Below, one piece after another: positions 61,801 through 64,000 of a stretch of DNA of 64,000 nt. Position 1 is the first letter of the stretch; every line of letters begins with the position of its first letter. The stretch comes from Ypsolopha sequella (taxonomy: Eukaryota > Arthropoda > Insecta > Lepidoptera > Ypsolophidae): positions 8,308,001 through 8,372,000 of the forward strand of contig OW204012.1 of NCBI GenBank assembly GCA_934047225.1, read 5' to 3'. The notes below the pieces were generated by a model. It had not been told where the DNA came from. It did no database searches and saw nothing but the letters and a program-made list of their open reading frames with translations. The position numbers and the translations under genes are program-made.

Positions 61801-63880
61801 CTACCCGGGTCGCAACACCAACCGTTCAAAAATGGCAGTGTCAAGATGTTTATAACCAGACTGGAGTGCTAAGCTCTTGAAAGCCGCACGCTTAAATAAA
61901 TTAATAATGAATATTTTTACGAAAAGGCTGCAACTTCCATTTGCCCTCGTGTGACTTGACTTGAGAAATGGCTGTTTAGAAATGTGTCCTTTGCTATCAA
62001 GATACATTTATAATAATTTGCTTCCGACTGATTTGACAGATGGATGACAGATGAGTAGATAGACAGAGACAGACCACTTTTTTTATAAGCAATCACAGAT
62101 CACAATCAGTATAATGTATAAAATTCTCAAATGACAAGGTCATCGGACAATTCTTTAAAAAATCATAAAGAAATAATGGTTAATTTATATAGGTACCAAA
62201 GTTACGAAAACTATGTCCTAAAAATGCGTATATTCTCTGAGAAAAATAAAAAAATAAAAACTTTAAAAAATTAAGCTATGGGAATTGCGTAAAATAGCAG
62301 TTATGTATTACTCGATATAGTCCATCGTATACCAGTTTTAAATATTTTGGTTTGAAGTAAGTAAAATGGTTTAGGTACCTATTTCAGAGAATATACAACA
62401 TGTGTATTATCTGAAAAAAATAATTAAAAGGAATCTTTTAAAAATTAACCTATGGGAATTGCTATCTGAGGTATTTCCGGGTGTGGATTGTCTACTCACT
62501 CAACTCACGTACCACCTTTTTATGGAACATTTTACGTCTTAGGGCACAAATACAAGGTGCTCTGAAATTCGACCTATTCCTTGAAATGAGTTATACTAGA
62601 AATCATTCCTGGAAGAATTGCCCATGCTCACACACGCTGGGCAGTGAGCGCAGTGCCGGAATCCTCGCAATGGATATACCGCCATCCATCGGTACCAGGC
62701 ATGGTGGGCCTCCTGGTTTTTTTTGCCTGTGAGCTGTCCTCTTACTCTCCCCCGAATTACTTCGAAGGGGTCTCCAAGTAAGAGTGAGTATAGGCAATTC
62801 TTCCAGGATGACCGCCGGGAGTGGCAAAGTCCTGGAAAGGCTTATGTCCAGCAGTGGACGAACTAGGCTGATGGATGAGAAATCATTTCCAACAGATTAA
62901 GCCCTATCAACTAGGGGTCGAAAATAAATGGTTTCAGAGTTACGAAGGTTTCACAGTTTGAGGCGAACTACTGGTTAACATTGGTTTTTTTTAACTTTTC
63001 AGCATAAATTGCCTCCGAACTCACTCCGTATTAGAACTCATGAAGACCCTCTGCGAAGATTTCAACGTGAAAATTGACACAAGTCTGGAGAAAGCGAGGG
63101 AGGTGGCAGAAAGATACAACCAGAAACTCATGTTCGCCGCAGGTTAGTTCAACACATTTTTTTATATATTTTATAGAATAGAATAGAATAGAAAAAAAAA
63201 CCGGCCAAGTGCGAGTCGGACTCGCGCACGAAGGGTTCCGTACCATTATCTATAAAAACGGTAAAAAACATGTCTTTTGTATGGGAGCCCCCTTAAATAT
63301 TTATTTTATTCTGTTTTTTAGTATTTGTTGTTATAGCGGCAACAGAAATACATCATCTGTGAACATTTCAACTGTCTAACTATCACGGTTCATGAGATAC
63401 AGCCTGGTGACAGACGGACAGACGTACAGACAGACGGACAGCGGAGTCTTAGTAATAGTCTTAGGAGTCTTAGTACGTCTGTCACCAGGCTGTATCTAAT
63501 GAACCGTGATAGTTAGACAGTTGAAATGTTCACAGATGATGTATTTCTGATGCCGCTATAACAACAAATACTAAAAAACAGAATAAAATAAATATTTAAG
63601 GGGGCTCCCAAACAACAGACATGTTTTTTTTTGCCGTTTTTATAGATACTGGTACGGAACCTTCGTGCGCGAGTCCGACTCGCACTTAGCCGGTTTTAAT
63701 ATTCCTGTGTAATGCTGTTGGTATTGTAAATAAAGTAATTGAAATAATTTTCAGATTCAGACAAGCTGGCGTATTCGGTCCGCGAGTACATAACGTTCGA
63801 GGACTGGCCGACACCGCGCGGGCTCCGCGTCCGGGACTTTGCACAAGCCGTCAAAGTCAAGTCGCATTGTATCGACGCCG
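28774..63880 (+). CDS. NADK2: NADK2, mitochondrial NAD kinase (whole visible gene; 10 exons, 3' end missing)
   Basis: The enzyme phosphorylates NAD+ to NADP+ in mitochondria. Exons: 28774-28825, 41327-41474, 48494-48658, 54917-55018, 57421-57529, 57724-57833, 59721-59853, 61581-61714, 63003-63142 and 63755-63880. All introns are GT-AG, and the spliced frame is open for 406 codons. Human NADK2 is about 440 residues, so roughly 40 residues, probably in one exon, lie outside. Motifs: GGDGT at residues 140-144 (nucleotide binding), LNE at 271-273, and [15 protein letters not shown] around 301-315. The region around [18 protein letters not shown] matches the conserved C-terminal strands. The N-terminus is basic and hydroxylated with no acidic residue in the first 23, as expected for mitochondrial import. 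Introns are almost entirely transposon-derived; the first spans 12.5 kb. Confidence 0.9.
28999..29574. mobile_element. MITE in NADK2 intron 1, about 575 bp
   Basis: Inverted ends TAGTGCGCGCCAATCTTTTA and the complement-like AGATTGGCGCACTGTA extend about 30 bp (GTCGCCTCTGA). TA lies at both limits. The interior includes a GC-rich patch (29430-29500). Confidence 0.75.
29630..30052. mobile_element. TTAA-flanked MITE K, copy K1 (423 bp)
   Basis: TTAA at 29626-29629 and 30053-30056. Ends GGCGATATGCGAA and TTCGCATAGCCTC. Relatives are K2 (42209-42625, right end lost) and K3 (46478-46894). Shared interior features include CTCGCACTGAG (or complement) and TTTTCCCTTTTGCC. No transposase. Confidence 0.8.
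30300..30500 (+). repeat. Interspersed repeat with ATGTTTGTTACTCCTTCAC motif
   Basis: Contains GATGGATGGATGTTTGTTAC followed by CTGAAACTTTGCACAAA. An inverted relative is at 40195-40350. I associate this sequence with a very common Lepidopteran repeat of DNA-element type. Ends are not defined. Confidence 0.5.
30501..32007. other. NADK2: Intron 1 sequence without recognised features
   Basis: A lysine/arginine-rich plus frame continues from about 30500 to 30780 but has no domain I know. The rest is AT-rich. Confidence 0.3.
32008..32170. mobile_element. Palindromic MITE, about 163 bp
   Basis: Inverted arms: CAAAGATAAATAAATCATCC, then ACCCATCTCCACAC, against GTGTGGAGACGGGTAGATGA on the right. 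The AT-rich centre is near 32090. Confidence 0.65.
32955..33284. mobile_element. CpG-rich palindromic MITE, 330 bp
   Basis: Ends AAGGCTAGCGTCCACAGTTC and GGAACTGTGGATGCTTACCTT are inverted. Internal GCGTCCACTGGATCGGCATT is repeated in inverted order near 33060-33095. The high CG content gives several overlapping open frames that are not genes. Confidence 0.7.
33373..33825 (+). mobile_element. LINE L 3' end, copy L1, with TTTGAA tail
   Basis: A 3' region with GGTTCGGGCGGTTGATTGG and CACCTTGTATAATAATATTT runs to GCAAAATAAACTTTTTGAAT and a (TTTGAA)n tail at 33775-33815. Copies L2 (38230-38507, minus) and L3 (52865-53162, plus) share the same 3' end with different 5' truncation, the signature of non-LTR retrotransposition. 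Confidence 0.75.
34249..34508. mobile_element. hAT-type MITE, 260 bp, 8-bp target duplication
   Basis: TIR CAGTGGCGTGCACAGAACTT and complement, flanked exactly by GTGTCACG (34241-34248 and 34509-34516). The whole element is a near palindrome. Confidence 0.93.
34905..35312 (-). repeat. Interspersed repeat A, copy A3
   Basis: Complete from GTACTCGTAAA to the AGGGCGAAAAGGAATAAATT side (minus orientation), with the central hairpin partly deleted near 35260. Confidence 0.7.
35505..36305 (-). repeat. Repeat B-related element, long form
   Basis: Starts GGGTTCCGTAGTACCTAAAA with CCGTCCGTCCGTCCGTATG and ends CGAGTCCGACTCACACTTGGCCGG, the two B termini. It has about 500 bp more interior than B2, so it may be a longer subfamily. 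A similar form is at 45119-45735. Confidence 0.65.
36484..37050. mobile_element. MITE R, 567 bp, TA flanks
   Basis: Ends CAGGGTGTTTTGGGCATCGA and the complement-like TCGATGCCCCAAACATCCTG, with TA at 36482-36483 and 37051-37052. Inner arms share AAACTATTAAACTTTGCACT or its complement. It abuts a LINE fragment on the right. Confidence 0.8.
37051..37218 (+). mobile_element. LINE reverse transcriptase fragment
   Basis: The frame reads [14 protein letters not shown], then [30 protein letters not shown]. This matches the thumb region after the reverse transcriptase active site of Jockey-type LINEs. Both ends are truncated. Confidence 0.7.
37695..38229 (+). repeat. Interspersed repeat S (CCCGCCCCGGCTTCGCACGG)
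   Basis: Begins ACTAGCGACCCGCCCCGGCT and ends with the AGACAGCGGGAAGCGACTTT and TATACTATGTAG motif. I recall it as a widespread arthropod repeat, of unclear class. Confidence 0.6.
38230..38507 (-). mobile_element. LINE L 3' end, copy L2
   Basis: The TTCAAA-repeat tail at 38230-38256 is followed by the complement of the L 3' region, to GTTCAATGATCACCAAC. Confidence 0.75.
38839..39526. mobile_element. Inverted-repeat element T with internal LINE piece
   Basis: Arms of about 110 bp: AGTGTCTAGCCTGCCACCAG at the left, its complement-like CTGGTGGCAGGATAGACACT at the right, with GCCACTAGCGGCAGAATA shared. The middle (about 39118-39425) is CG-rich and ends with CTTAGCAAGACTAATCGAAT, also found at the start of LINE copy L1. 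It is therefore likely a retroelement insertion. Confidence 0.65.
39603..40095 (+). mobile_element. SINE F copy F4 with internal minisatellite
   Basis: The head (GGTAGAGCTGATGCCGGGCT) and stem region match other F copies. From 39746 the element dissolves into tandem copies of one internal segment. The F tail after that segment is missing. Confidence 0.7.
39746..40095 (+). repeat. 36-bp minisatellite born inside SINE F, 9-10 units
   Basis: The unit GATTAATGGCAGTAGATCCA + TCCCCAATTGCCGGCC (36 bp) is derived from the F segment that reads GATGGATGGCGGTATATCCA in F5. Because 36 is a multiple of three, every frame stays open. One frame reads as a 12-residue repeat ([12 protein letters not shown]). 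This is not evidence for a protein. Confidence 0.88.
40096..40773. other. NADK2: Intron 1 sequence with repeat fragments and a G15 run
   Basis: A CAGTGGCGTG motif at 40100 resembles a hAT terminus without a partner. Positions 40195-40350 hold an inverted relative of the repeat at 30300. A run of 15 G sits at 40697-40711. Confidence 0.45.
40774..41260. mobile_element. TTAA-flanked element O, copy O1 (487 bp)
   Basis: TTAA at 40770-40773 and 41261-41264; starts GGCGATTGCCTTCGCCAAAT. Copy O2 is at 48804-49270. Shared blocks: GCAGCTCGATGTTTGT, GAATATCGACGG, TGGCTGTTACGAC and AATAGGAGAAAA. It ends only 66 bp before NADK2 exon 2. Confidence 0.8.
41327..41474 (+). CDS. NADK2: NADK2 exon 2
   Basis: Acceptor TTCTTTCCCAG|GG. 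Encodes residues 18-66: a basic linker, then [14 protein letters not shown], the first beta strand and RYE motif typical of NADK2. Donor GAA|GTGAGT. Two bases (AA) carry over to give Lys67. Confidence 0.9.
41485..41850 (-). mobile_element. LINE 3' end, inverted, AATTC-type tail
   Basis: An ATTCA-repeat tail (41485-41500) next to the exon 2 donor is followed by the complement of a LINE 3' region (ATTTATTTGCACCATAATG, CGGACCCTGTCGGGCATAGC). It starts 10 bp into intron 2. Confidence 0.6.
42209..42625. mobile_element. MITE K, copy K2 (inverted, right end lost)
   Basis: TTAA at 42205-42208, then GAGGCTATGCGAATTTTATT. The right end TTTTTTCGCATATCGG stops short of TTAA. The interior matches K1 closely. 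Confidence 0.75.
42792..43148 (-). repeat. Interspersed repeat A, copy A4
   Basis: Minus orientation, from TTCAATGCATGTGCTCGTAA to ACGCTCGTGTAGTAGCATAA. It lacks the segment with the second half of the hairpin. It is followed by a short (ATT)n tract. Confidence 0.7.
43149..43747. other. NADK2: AT-rich intron sequence
   Basis: Holds (ATT)n at 43149-43168, an (AT)n run at 43497-43513, and one arm of the J family at about 43418-43455. No gene. Confidence 0.5.
43748..44008. mobile_element. MITE family E, copy E2 (261 bp)
   Basis: Same palindrome as E1 with TA flanks (43746-43747, 44009-44010). Its right end forms the first unit of the adjacent tandem array. Confidence 0.85.
43979..44678 (+). 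repeat. 70-bp tandem array, exactly 10 units, made of MITE end plus flank
   Basis: Each unit is the last 30 bp of E2 (ATTACTTTCAATTTAATTTG + AAAGACCTTG), then the TATACTAGATAGATGTG genomic flank and the TAATAATATAAATCATCGGA segment. The period is 70 bp throughout with very few substitutions. The junction CGGA|ATTAC is identical in each, so amplification followed E2 insertion and is recent. Confidence 0.93.
44870..45086. mobile_element. MITE P, copy P1, about 215 bp
   Basis: Palindrome with arms ACCACTTACAGAAAGTTTAC / complement and CGTACGTACGACGATCTCGG / complement. Copy P2 (53473-53909) is split by another MITE. Confidence 0.75.
45119..45735 (-). repeat. Repeat B-related element, long form
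   Basis: Starts AGGGTTCCGTACCTAAAGGC with GTCCGTCTGACTGTCTGTCC and ends near TACGGAACCCTAACAAAGTG. A variant of the form at 35505-36305. Confidence 0.6.
46478..46894. mobile_element. TTAA-flanked MITE K, copy K3 (417 bp)
   Basis: TTAA at 46474-46477 and 46895-46898. Starts GGCGATATGTAAAAG and ends CCGTAGCGCC. It has the same CTCAGTGCGAGAGGGACGGA block as K2 but is otherwise diverged. The minus-strand frame across it is not a gene. Confidence 0.75.
46898..46980. repeat. Long hairpin, about 83 bp
   Basis: AAATAAAATTTTTGTGAGAT pairs with ATCTCATAAAAATTTTATTT, with a GGGCCCGAATCGCCC loop containing GACTGATGCC. Similar CTGATG + CGAA + ATATATTT motifs recur near 11555, 43690 and 47650. Confidence 0.7.
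47757..48300. mobile_element. MITE V copy V3, split by MITE C3
   Basis: The left part (ACATCAGTTTTGTATTGGAT) and right part (GATTCAGTTTCCATATTTC, ACCAACACACGCAGATACT) match V1 and V2. C3 lies between them. Confidence 0.7.
47866..48127. mobile_element. MITE family C, copy C3
   Basis: A near-perfect palindrome with TA flanks (47864-47865 and 48128-48129). It is the best preserved C copy and is nested in V3. Confidence 0.88.
48494..48658 (+). CDS. NADK2: NADK2 exon 3
   Basis: Acceptor GTTTCCACAG|G. Residues 67-121: [20 protein letters not shown], then a helix and [16 protein letters not shown], matching the helix-strand unit before the GGDGT strand. Donor AGCAG|GTGAAT. Two bases (AG) carry over to form Arg122. 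Confidence 0.92.
48690..49700 (-). mobile_element. RTE-type LINE fragment, split by element O2
   Basis: A minus-strand frame (49410-49688) encodes the end of a reverse transcriptase: [37 protein letters not shown] and NEEVLR, which I associate with RTE-like LINEs. A frameshift near 49440 leads to [21 protein letters not shown] and a [11 protein letters not shown] segment. The 3' portion continues on the other side of O2 to about 48690. Confidence 0.7.
48804..49270. mobile_element. TTAA-flanked element O, copy O2 (467 bp)
   Basis: TTAA at 48800-48803 and 49271-49274. It shares the left end and central blocks with O1. It splits the LINE fragment around it, so the TTAA limits are independently supported. 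Confidence 0.82.
49989..50382. mobile_element. TTAA-flanked palindromic element Q, 394 bp
   Basis: TTAA at 49985-49988 and 50383-50386. TIR GAGCCCGGTCCG against CGGAGCGGGTTC. The arms run almost to the centre (TGCAAATTATTTTGGTACTT and complement) around a core GAGCCCGTTCCGAATAG that resembles the TIR itself. Confidence 0.82.
50765..51203. mobile_element. TTAA-flanked element, 439 bp
   Basis: TTAA at 50761-50764 and 51204-51207. Ends GACGAGGCCTTCCTTA and GGAAGGCCTCCTC. The interior has a CTATCGAGCGAAAATTTTCC block related to the K family. MITE V2 begins at its right TTAA. Confidence 0.7.
51208..51612. mobile_element. MITE V copy V2, right end truncated
   Basis: Left end GGGGCTCCACAATGCTAAAC. 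The interior matches V1 in the opposite order and stops at AAGCGTTAGAGCAGGA without the terminal inverted copy. Confidence 0.7.
51677..51905 (+). mobile_element. hAT-like terminal fragment
   Basis: Starts CAGGGGTCTCCAAACTACGG followed by CCCGCGGGCC, a terminus I recognise from hAT-type elements in many animal genomes. A block CCGGCCCGCGAGCACCACCA is duplicated in tandem. The other end is only vaguely represented (GGCCGGATATGGCCCGG near 51880). No target duplication found. Confidence 0.5.
51906..52864. other. NADK2: Intron 3 sequence without recognised features
   Basis: Contains short open frames with no domain. CG content rises at 52430-52620, but no gene model emerges. Confidence 0.3.
52865..53162 (+). 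mobile_element. LINE L 3' end, copy L3
   Basis: From TAGGATGGGATTTGGTCGGC to TTTTTGAATTTTGAATTT. Nearly identical to L1 but with a small internal deletion near 52920. Confidence 0.75.
53473..53909. mobile_element. MITE P copy P2, split by a nested MITE
   Basis: Arms match P1 in inverse orientation (AGATACTACCAGAAGGCCGA, CGTACGTACGATGATCTCGG). The insertion at 53574-53800 begins TGAGCGTTTTTCTCG and ends GGAAAAACGCTCA, with TA at the left (53572-53573) and just after the right end (53801-53802). P1 shows the empty site. Confidence 0.75.
54210..54342. repeat. Inverted and direct repeat cluster (GTTGGGAC)
   Basis: TCATTGGGACGAAAAATAAA, then TTTTTTGTCCCAACGAGTTA and GTGTAACTCGTTGGGACC form overlapping inverted pairs, probably a decayed MITE. 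Confidence 0.55.
54917..55018 (+). CDS. NADK2: NADK2 exon 4 (GGDGT motif)
   Basis: Acceptor TTGTTTCAG|G. Encodes residues 123-155: [19 protein letters not shown] contains the GGDGT nucleotide-binding and catalytic loop (140-144), the diagnostic NAD kinase motif. Donor AA|GTAAGTAT. The overhang AA plus T of exon 5 gives Asn156. Confidence 0.95.
55022..55227 (-). mobile_element. LINE 3' end, inverted, ATGA-repeat tail
   Basis: An (ATGA)n tract begins 4 bp into intron 4 and is followed by GTTTATTTGCCAGAGTATG, the complement of a LINE polyadenylation region. Confidence 0.5.
55228..55690. mobile_element. Large palindrome with the 231-type MITE at its centre
   Basis: Outer arms (AATAAAATACTTTATATTAT; TTGCTTAAAAAAACACTTGT and complements at 55575-55680) surround the smaller palindrome at 55387-55545, which matches 231-385. 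Either the small MITE landed near the centre of a palindrome, or the 231 copy is an internal deletion of this longer element. Confidence 0.65.
55921..56210. mobile_element. Strong palindromic MITE M, 290 bp
   Basis: Arms of about 120 bp: AGATTATGCACTAAG, AGCAGTGTCTTACGTCA and TGAACCCTGAGCGTAACGAG, each present in inverse on the right. GAGCGTAACGA also repeats directly within the arm. Confidence 0.8.
56367..56784. mobile_element. MITE N copy N1, 418 bp, TA flanks
   Basis: TIR CAGGGTACTTGGTAATTCGA and the complement-like TCGAATTACCAAGCACCTG, with TA at 56365-56366 and 56785-56786. The arms extend about 70 bp (GGGGTTATACTAGGGATCAT). Copy N2 is at 62553-62975. Confidence 0.85.
57421..57529 (+). 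CDS. NADK2: NADK2 exon 5
   Basis: Acceptor GTTTTCCAG|T. Residues 156-192: [20 protein letters not shown] aligns with the conserved strand and loop after GGDGT in NADK2 proteins. It ends in phase 0 at GAG|GTACGT. Confidence 0.95.
57562..57586 (+). repeat. Terminal scrap of repeat A
   Basis: TTACGAGCACATGCATTGAA is the end of repeat A, alone, 33 bp downstream of the exon 5 donor. Confidence 0.6.
57724..57833 (+). CDS. NADK2: NADK2 exon 6
   Basis: Acceptor ACTTCCTCAG|GGCAGG, after a 194-bp intron. Residues 193-228: [15 protein letters not shown], then [12 protein letters not shown]. The FxWxxRxRIR pattern and PVDLH are conserved in NADK2. Donor TGCAG|GTAGTT. An alternative AG four bases downstream (GGCAG) would break the frame. 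Confidence 0.93.
58000..59110 (-). mobile_element. LINE fragment between endonuclease and reverse transcriptase, split by hAT
   Basis: The minus-strand frame has [17 protein letters not shown], then [20 protein letters not shown], and continues beyond the hAT insert with [16 protein letters not shown]. This is the linker region found between endonuclease and reverse transcriptase of many insect LINEs. Removing the hAT element and one 8-bp duplication restores a continuous frame. Outer limits are approximate. Confidence 0.72.
58140..58648. mobile_element. hAT-type element, 509 bp, 8-bp target duplication
   Basis: TIR CAGGGTTCGAAA and complement, flanked exactly by CTGTCGGC (58132-58139 and 58649-58656). 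The interior has AATTATCAAGATAA repeats and a very GC-rich patch at 58425-58475. No transposase. Confidence 0.93.
59309..59631 (-). mobile_element. SINE F copy F5, full length, 11-bp target duplication
   Basis: The insert of 323 bp is bounded by GATGATCTCTT at 59298-59308 and 59632-59642. On the minus strand it starts GGTGGTAGAGCTGATGCCGG (box A-like TGGTAGAGC, box B-like GGCTCGACTGT), contains the GAGAGTAAGAGGACAGCTCA stem, and ends GGCTGATGGATGG. This is the reference copy of the family. Its plus-strand frame of 127 codons is not a gene. Confidence 0.85.
59721..59853 (+). CDS. NADK2: NADK2 exon 7
   Basis: Acceptor GATGTCCCAG|G. Residues 229-273: a hydrophilic, low-conservation loop rich in D, H, T and Q, then [11 protein letters not shown] with the conserved LNE motif at 271-273. 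Donor GAG|GTACCT. The frame stays open to 60003, but that extension does not continue the family alignment, whereas the exon at 61581 does. Confidence 0.9.
59854..61086. other. NADK2: Intron 7 sequence, mostly unassigned
   Basis: A hAT-like start CAGTGGCGTAGCTATCGG at 60511, followed by CCCCGGGGCCCCCAAG, has no visible partner. The rest is AT-rich. Confidence 0.4.
61087..61563 (-). mobile_element. LINE C-terminal ORF fragment with C2H2 zinc finger
   Basis: A 141-codon minus frame starts [20 protein letters not shown], has [20 protein letters not shown] and [15 protein letters not shown], and ends with a [21 protein letters not shown] zinc finger (C-x2-C-x12-H-x3-H). This architecture closes the ORF of a common LINE group. 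Its upper edge is less than 20 bp from the NADK2 exon 8 acceptor. Confidence 0.8.
61581..61714 (+). CDS. NADK2: NADK2 exon 8 (TGTGST motif)
   Basis: Acceptor ATATATTTTTAG|GTA. Residues 274-317: [14 protein letters not shown] follows LNE directly, and [17 protein letters not shown] carries the TGTGST substrate-binding motif. Donor TTTTAG|GTAACG. AG plus C of exon 9 gives Ser318. Confidence 0.95.
61715..62552. other. NADK2: Intron 8 sequence
   Basis: An approximate duplication is visible: TAAGCTATGGGAATTGC (62273) and TAACCTATGGGAATTGC (62447), with similar preceding text (AAAAATAA..AAA). No other feature. Confidence 0.4.
62553..62975. mobile_element. MITE N copy N2, split by SINE F6
   Basis: The left arm (CAAGGTGCTCTGAAATTCGA, then CCTATTCCTTGAAATGAG) and right segment (TCAACTAGGGGTCGAAAATA, GGTTTCAGAGTTACGAAGG) match N1. 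F6 sits in between. The right terminus is missing. Confidence 0.7.
62608..62877. mobile_element. SINE F copy F6, rearranged, 10-bp target duplication
   Basis: Bounded by AGAAATCATT at 62598-62607 and 62878-62887. It contains two F segments in opposite orientation (CCTGGAAGAATTGCCCATGC at the left; AGGCAATTCTTCCAGGATGA at the right), so it can fold on itself. The rearrangement occurred before or during insertion. Confidence 0.8.
63003..63142 (+). CDS. NADK2: NADK2 exon 9
   Basis: Acceptor TTAACTTTTCAG|C. Residues 318-364: [17 protein letters not shown], then a helical [13 protein letters not shown], corresponding to the helical insertion after the TGTGST loop. Donor GCAG|GTTAGT. One base carries over to give Asp365. 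Confidence 0.9.
63192..63697. repeat. Two repeat B copies head to head: 500-bp palindrome
   Basis: The left copy starts ACCGGCCAAGTGCGAGTCGG; the right copy ends with its complement. They meet near 63448 at the GTCTTAGTAATAG / AGGAGTCTTAGTA junction. Arms are about 250 bp and roughly 95 percent alike by eye, so the transcript could form a long hairpin in intron 9. Confidence 0.88.
63755..63880 (+). CDS. NADK2: NADK2 exon 10 (last visible)
   Basis: Acceptor AATAATTTTCAG|AT. Residues 365-406: [16 protein letters not shown], then [20 protein letters not shown], matching the conserved SIRE and KVxSxCxDA strands near the NADK2 C-terminus. Donor GCCG|GTAAGT. The remaining part of the protein lies past 64000. 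Confidence 0.93.
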
Positions 63881-63967
63881 GTAAGTTTCAGCTTTCATTA
63901 AAAAAAAAAGCTGAAATTAACATCATCATCATAGATAAGGAAACAAGGCAGATTTGCTTTAATTAAT

Positions 63968-64000
63968 TTGATTGCTCATGTGGTAGAGCAATCACCCGGT
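63968..64000 (+). repeat. tRNA-like head, cut by the window end
   Basis: TCATGTGGTAGAGCAATCAC carries a box A-like TGGTAGAGC. It may be the start of a tRNA-derived SINE in intron 10. A true tRNA gene cannot be excluded because the sequence ends here. Confidence 0.35.

Overview
The window is eukaryotic, AT-rich and packed with transposons. Several interspersed repeats are of kinds I associate with Lepidoptera: one contains CCGGCCAAGTGCGAGTC, one contains GTCCACTGCTGGACATA, and several LINE tails end in TTTGAA or ATTC repeats. I therefore read it as part of a moth or butterfly genome. That assignment rests on remembered repeat signatures, not on a search.

One host gene is well supported: a plus-strand mitochondrial NAD kinase (NADK2). 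Ten coding exons lie between 28774 and 63880. All splice junctions are GT/AG, all phases agree, and the reading frame stays open for 406 residues. The 3' end lies beyond the window. It carries the GGDGT motif, the LNE motif and the TGTGST motif of the NAD kinase fold, plus a basic, mitochondrial-type N-terminus. Its introns hold most of the mobile DNA. On the minus strand, a possible head-to-head neighbour is suggested by a coding start exon at 22315-22371 and a likely 5' UTR exon ending at 24879. I could not identify it or find convincing downstream exons.

Layout. 1-4100: palindromic elements, including a fold-back element built from 296-bp subrepeats, and a 31-bp minisatellite. 4100-13800: LINE ends, many palindromic MITEs and nested insertions. 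13800-20830: a hAT MITE with 8-bp target duplication, a CpG-rich stretch with a splice donor, and a mariner transposon inside a tandem array made from the end of another element. 20831-21892: a TTAA-flanked element with a 55-codon reading frame. 22315-28773: putative neighbour exons, LINE and SINE copies, a Harbinger-like remnant and the NADK2 5' flank. 28774-64000: NADK2 and its repeat-filled introns, including a 10 x 70-bp array copied from a MITE end, hAT and TTAA elements, LINE fragments and a head-to-head repeat palindrome.

The most unusual theme is that tandem arrays here repeatedly arise from transposon material: the fold-back arms, the 16-18 kb array, the 70-bp array and a SINE-internal 36-bp minisatellite. 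I saw no CRISPR array, operon or prokaryotic system. Repeat family letters (A, B, C and so on) are my own labels within this window.
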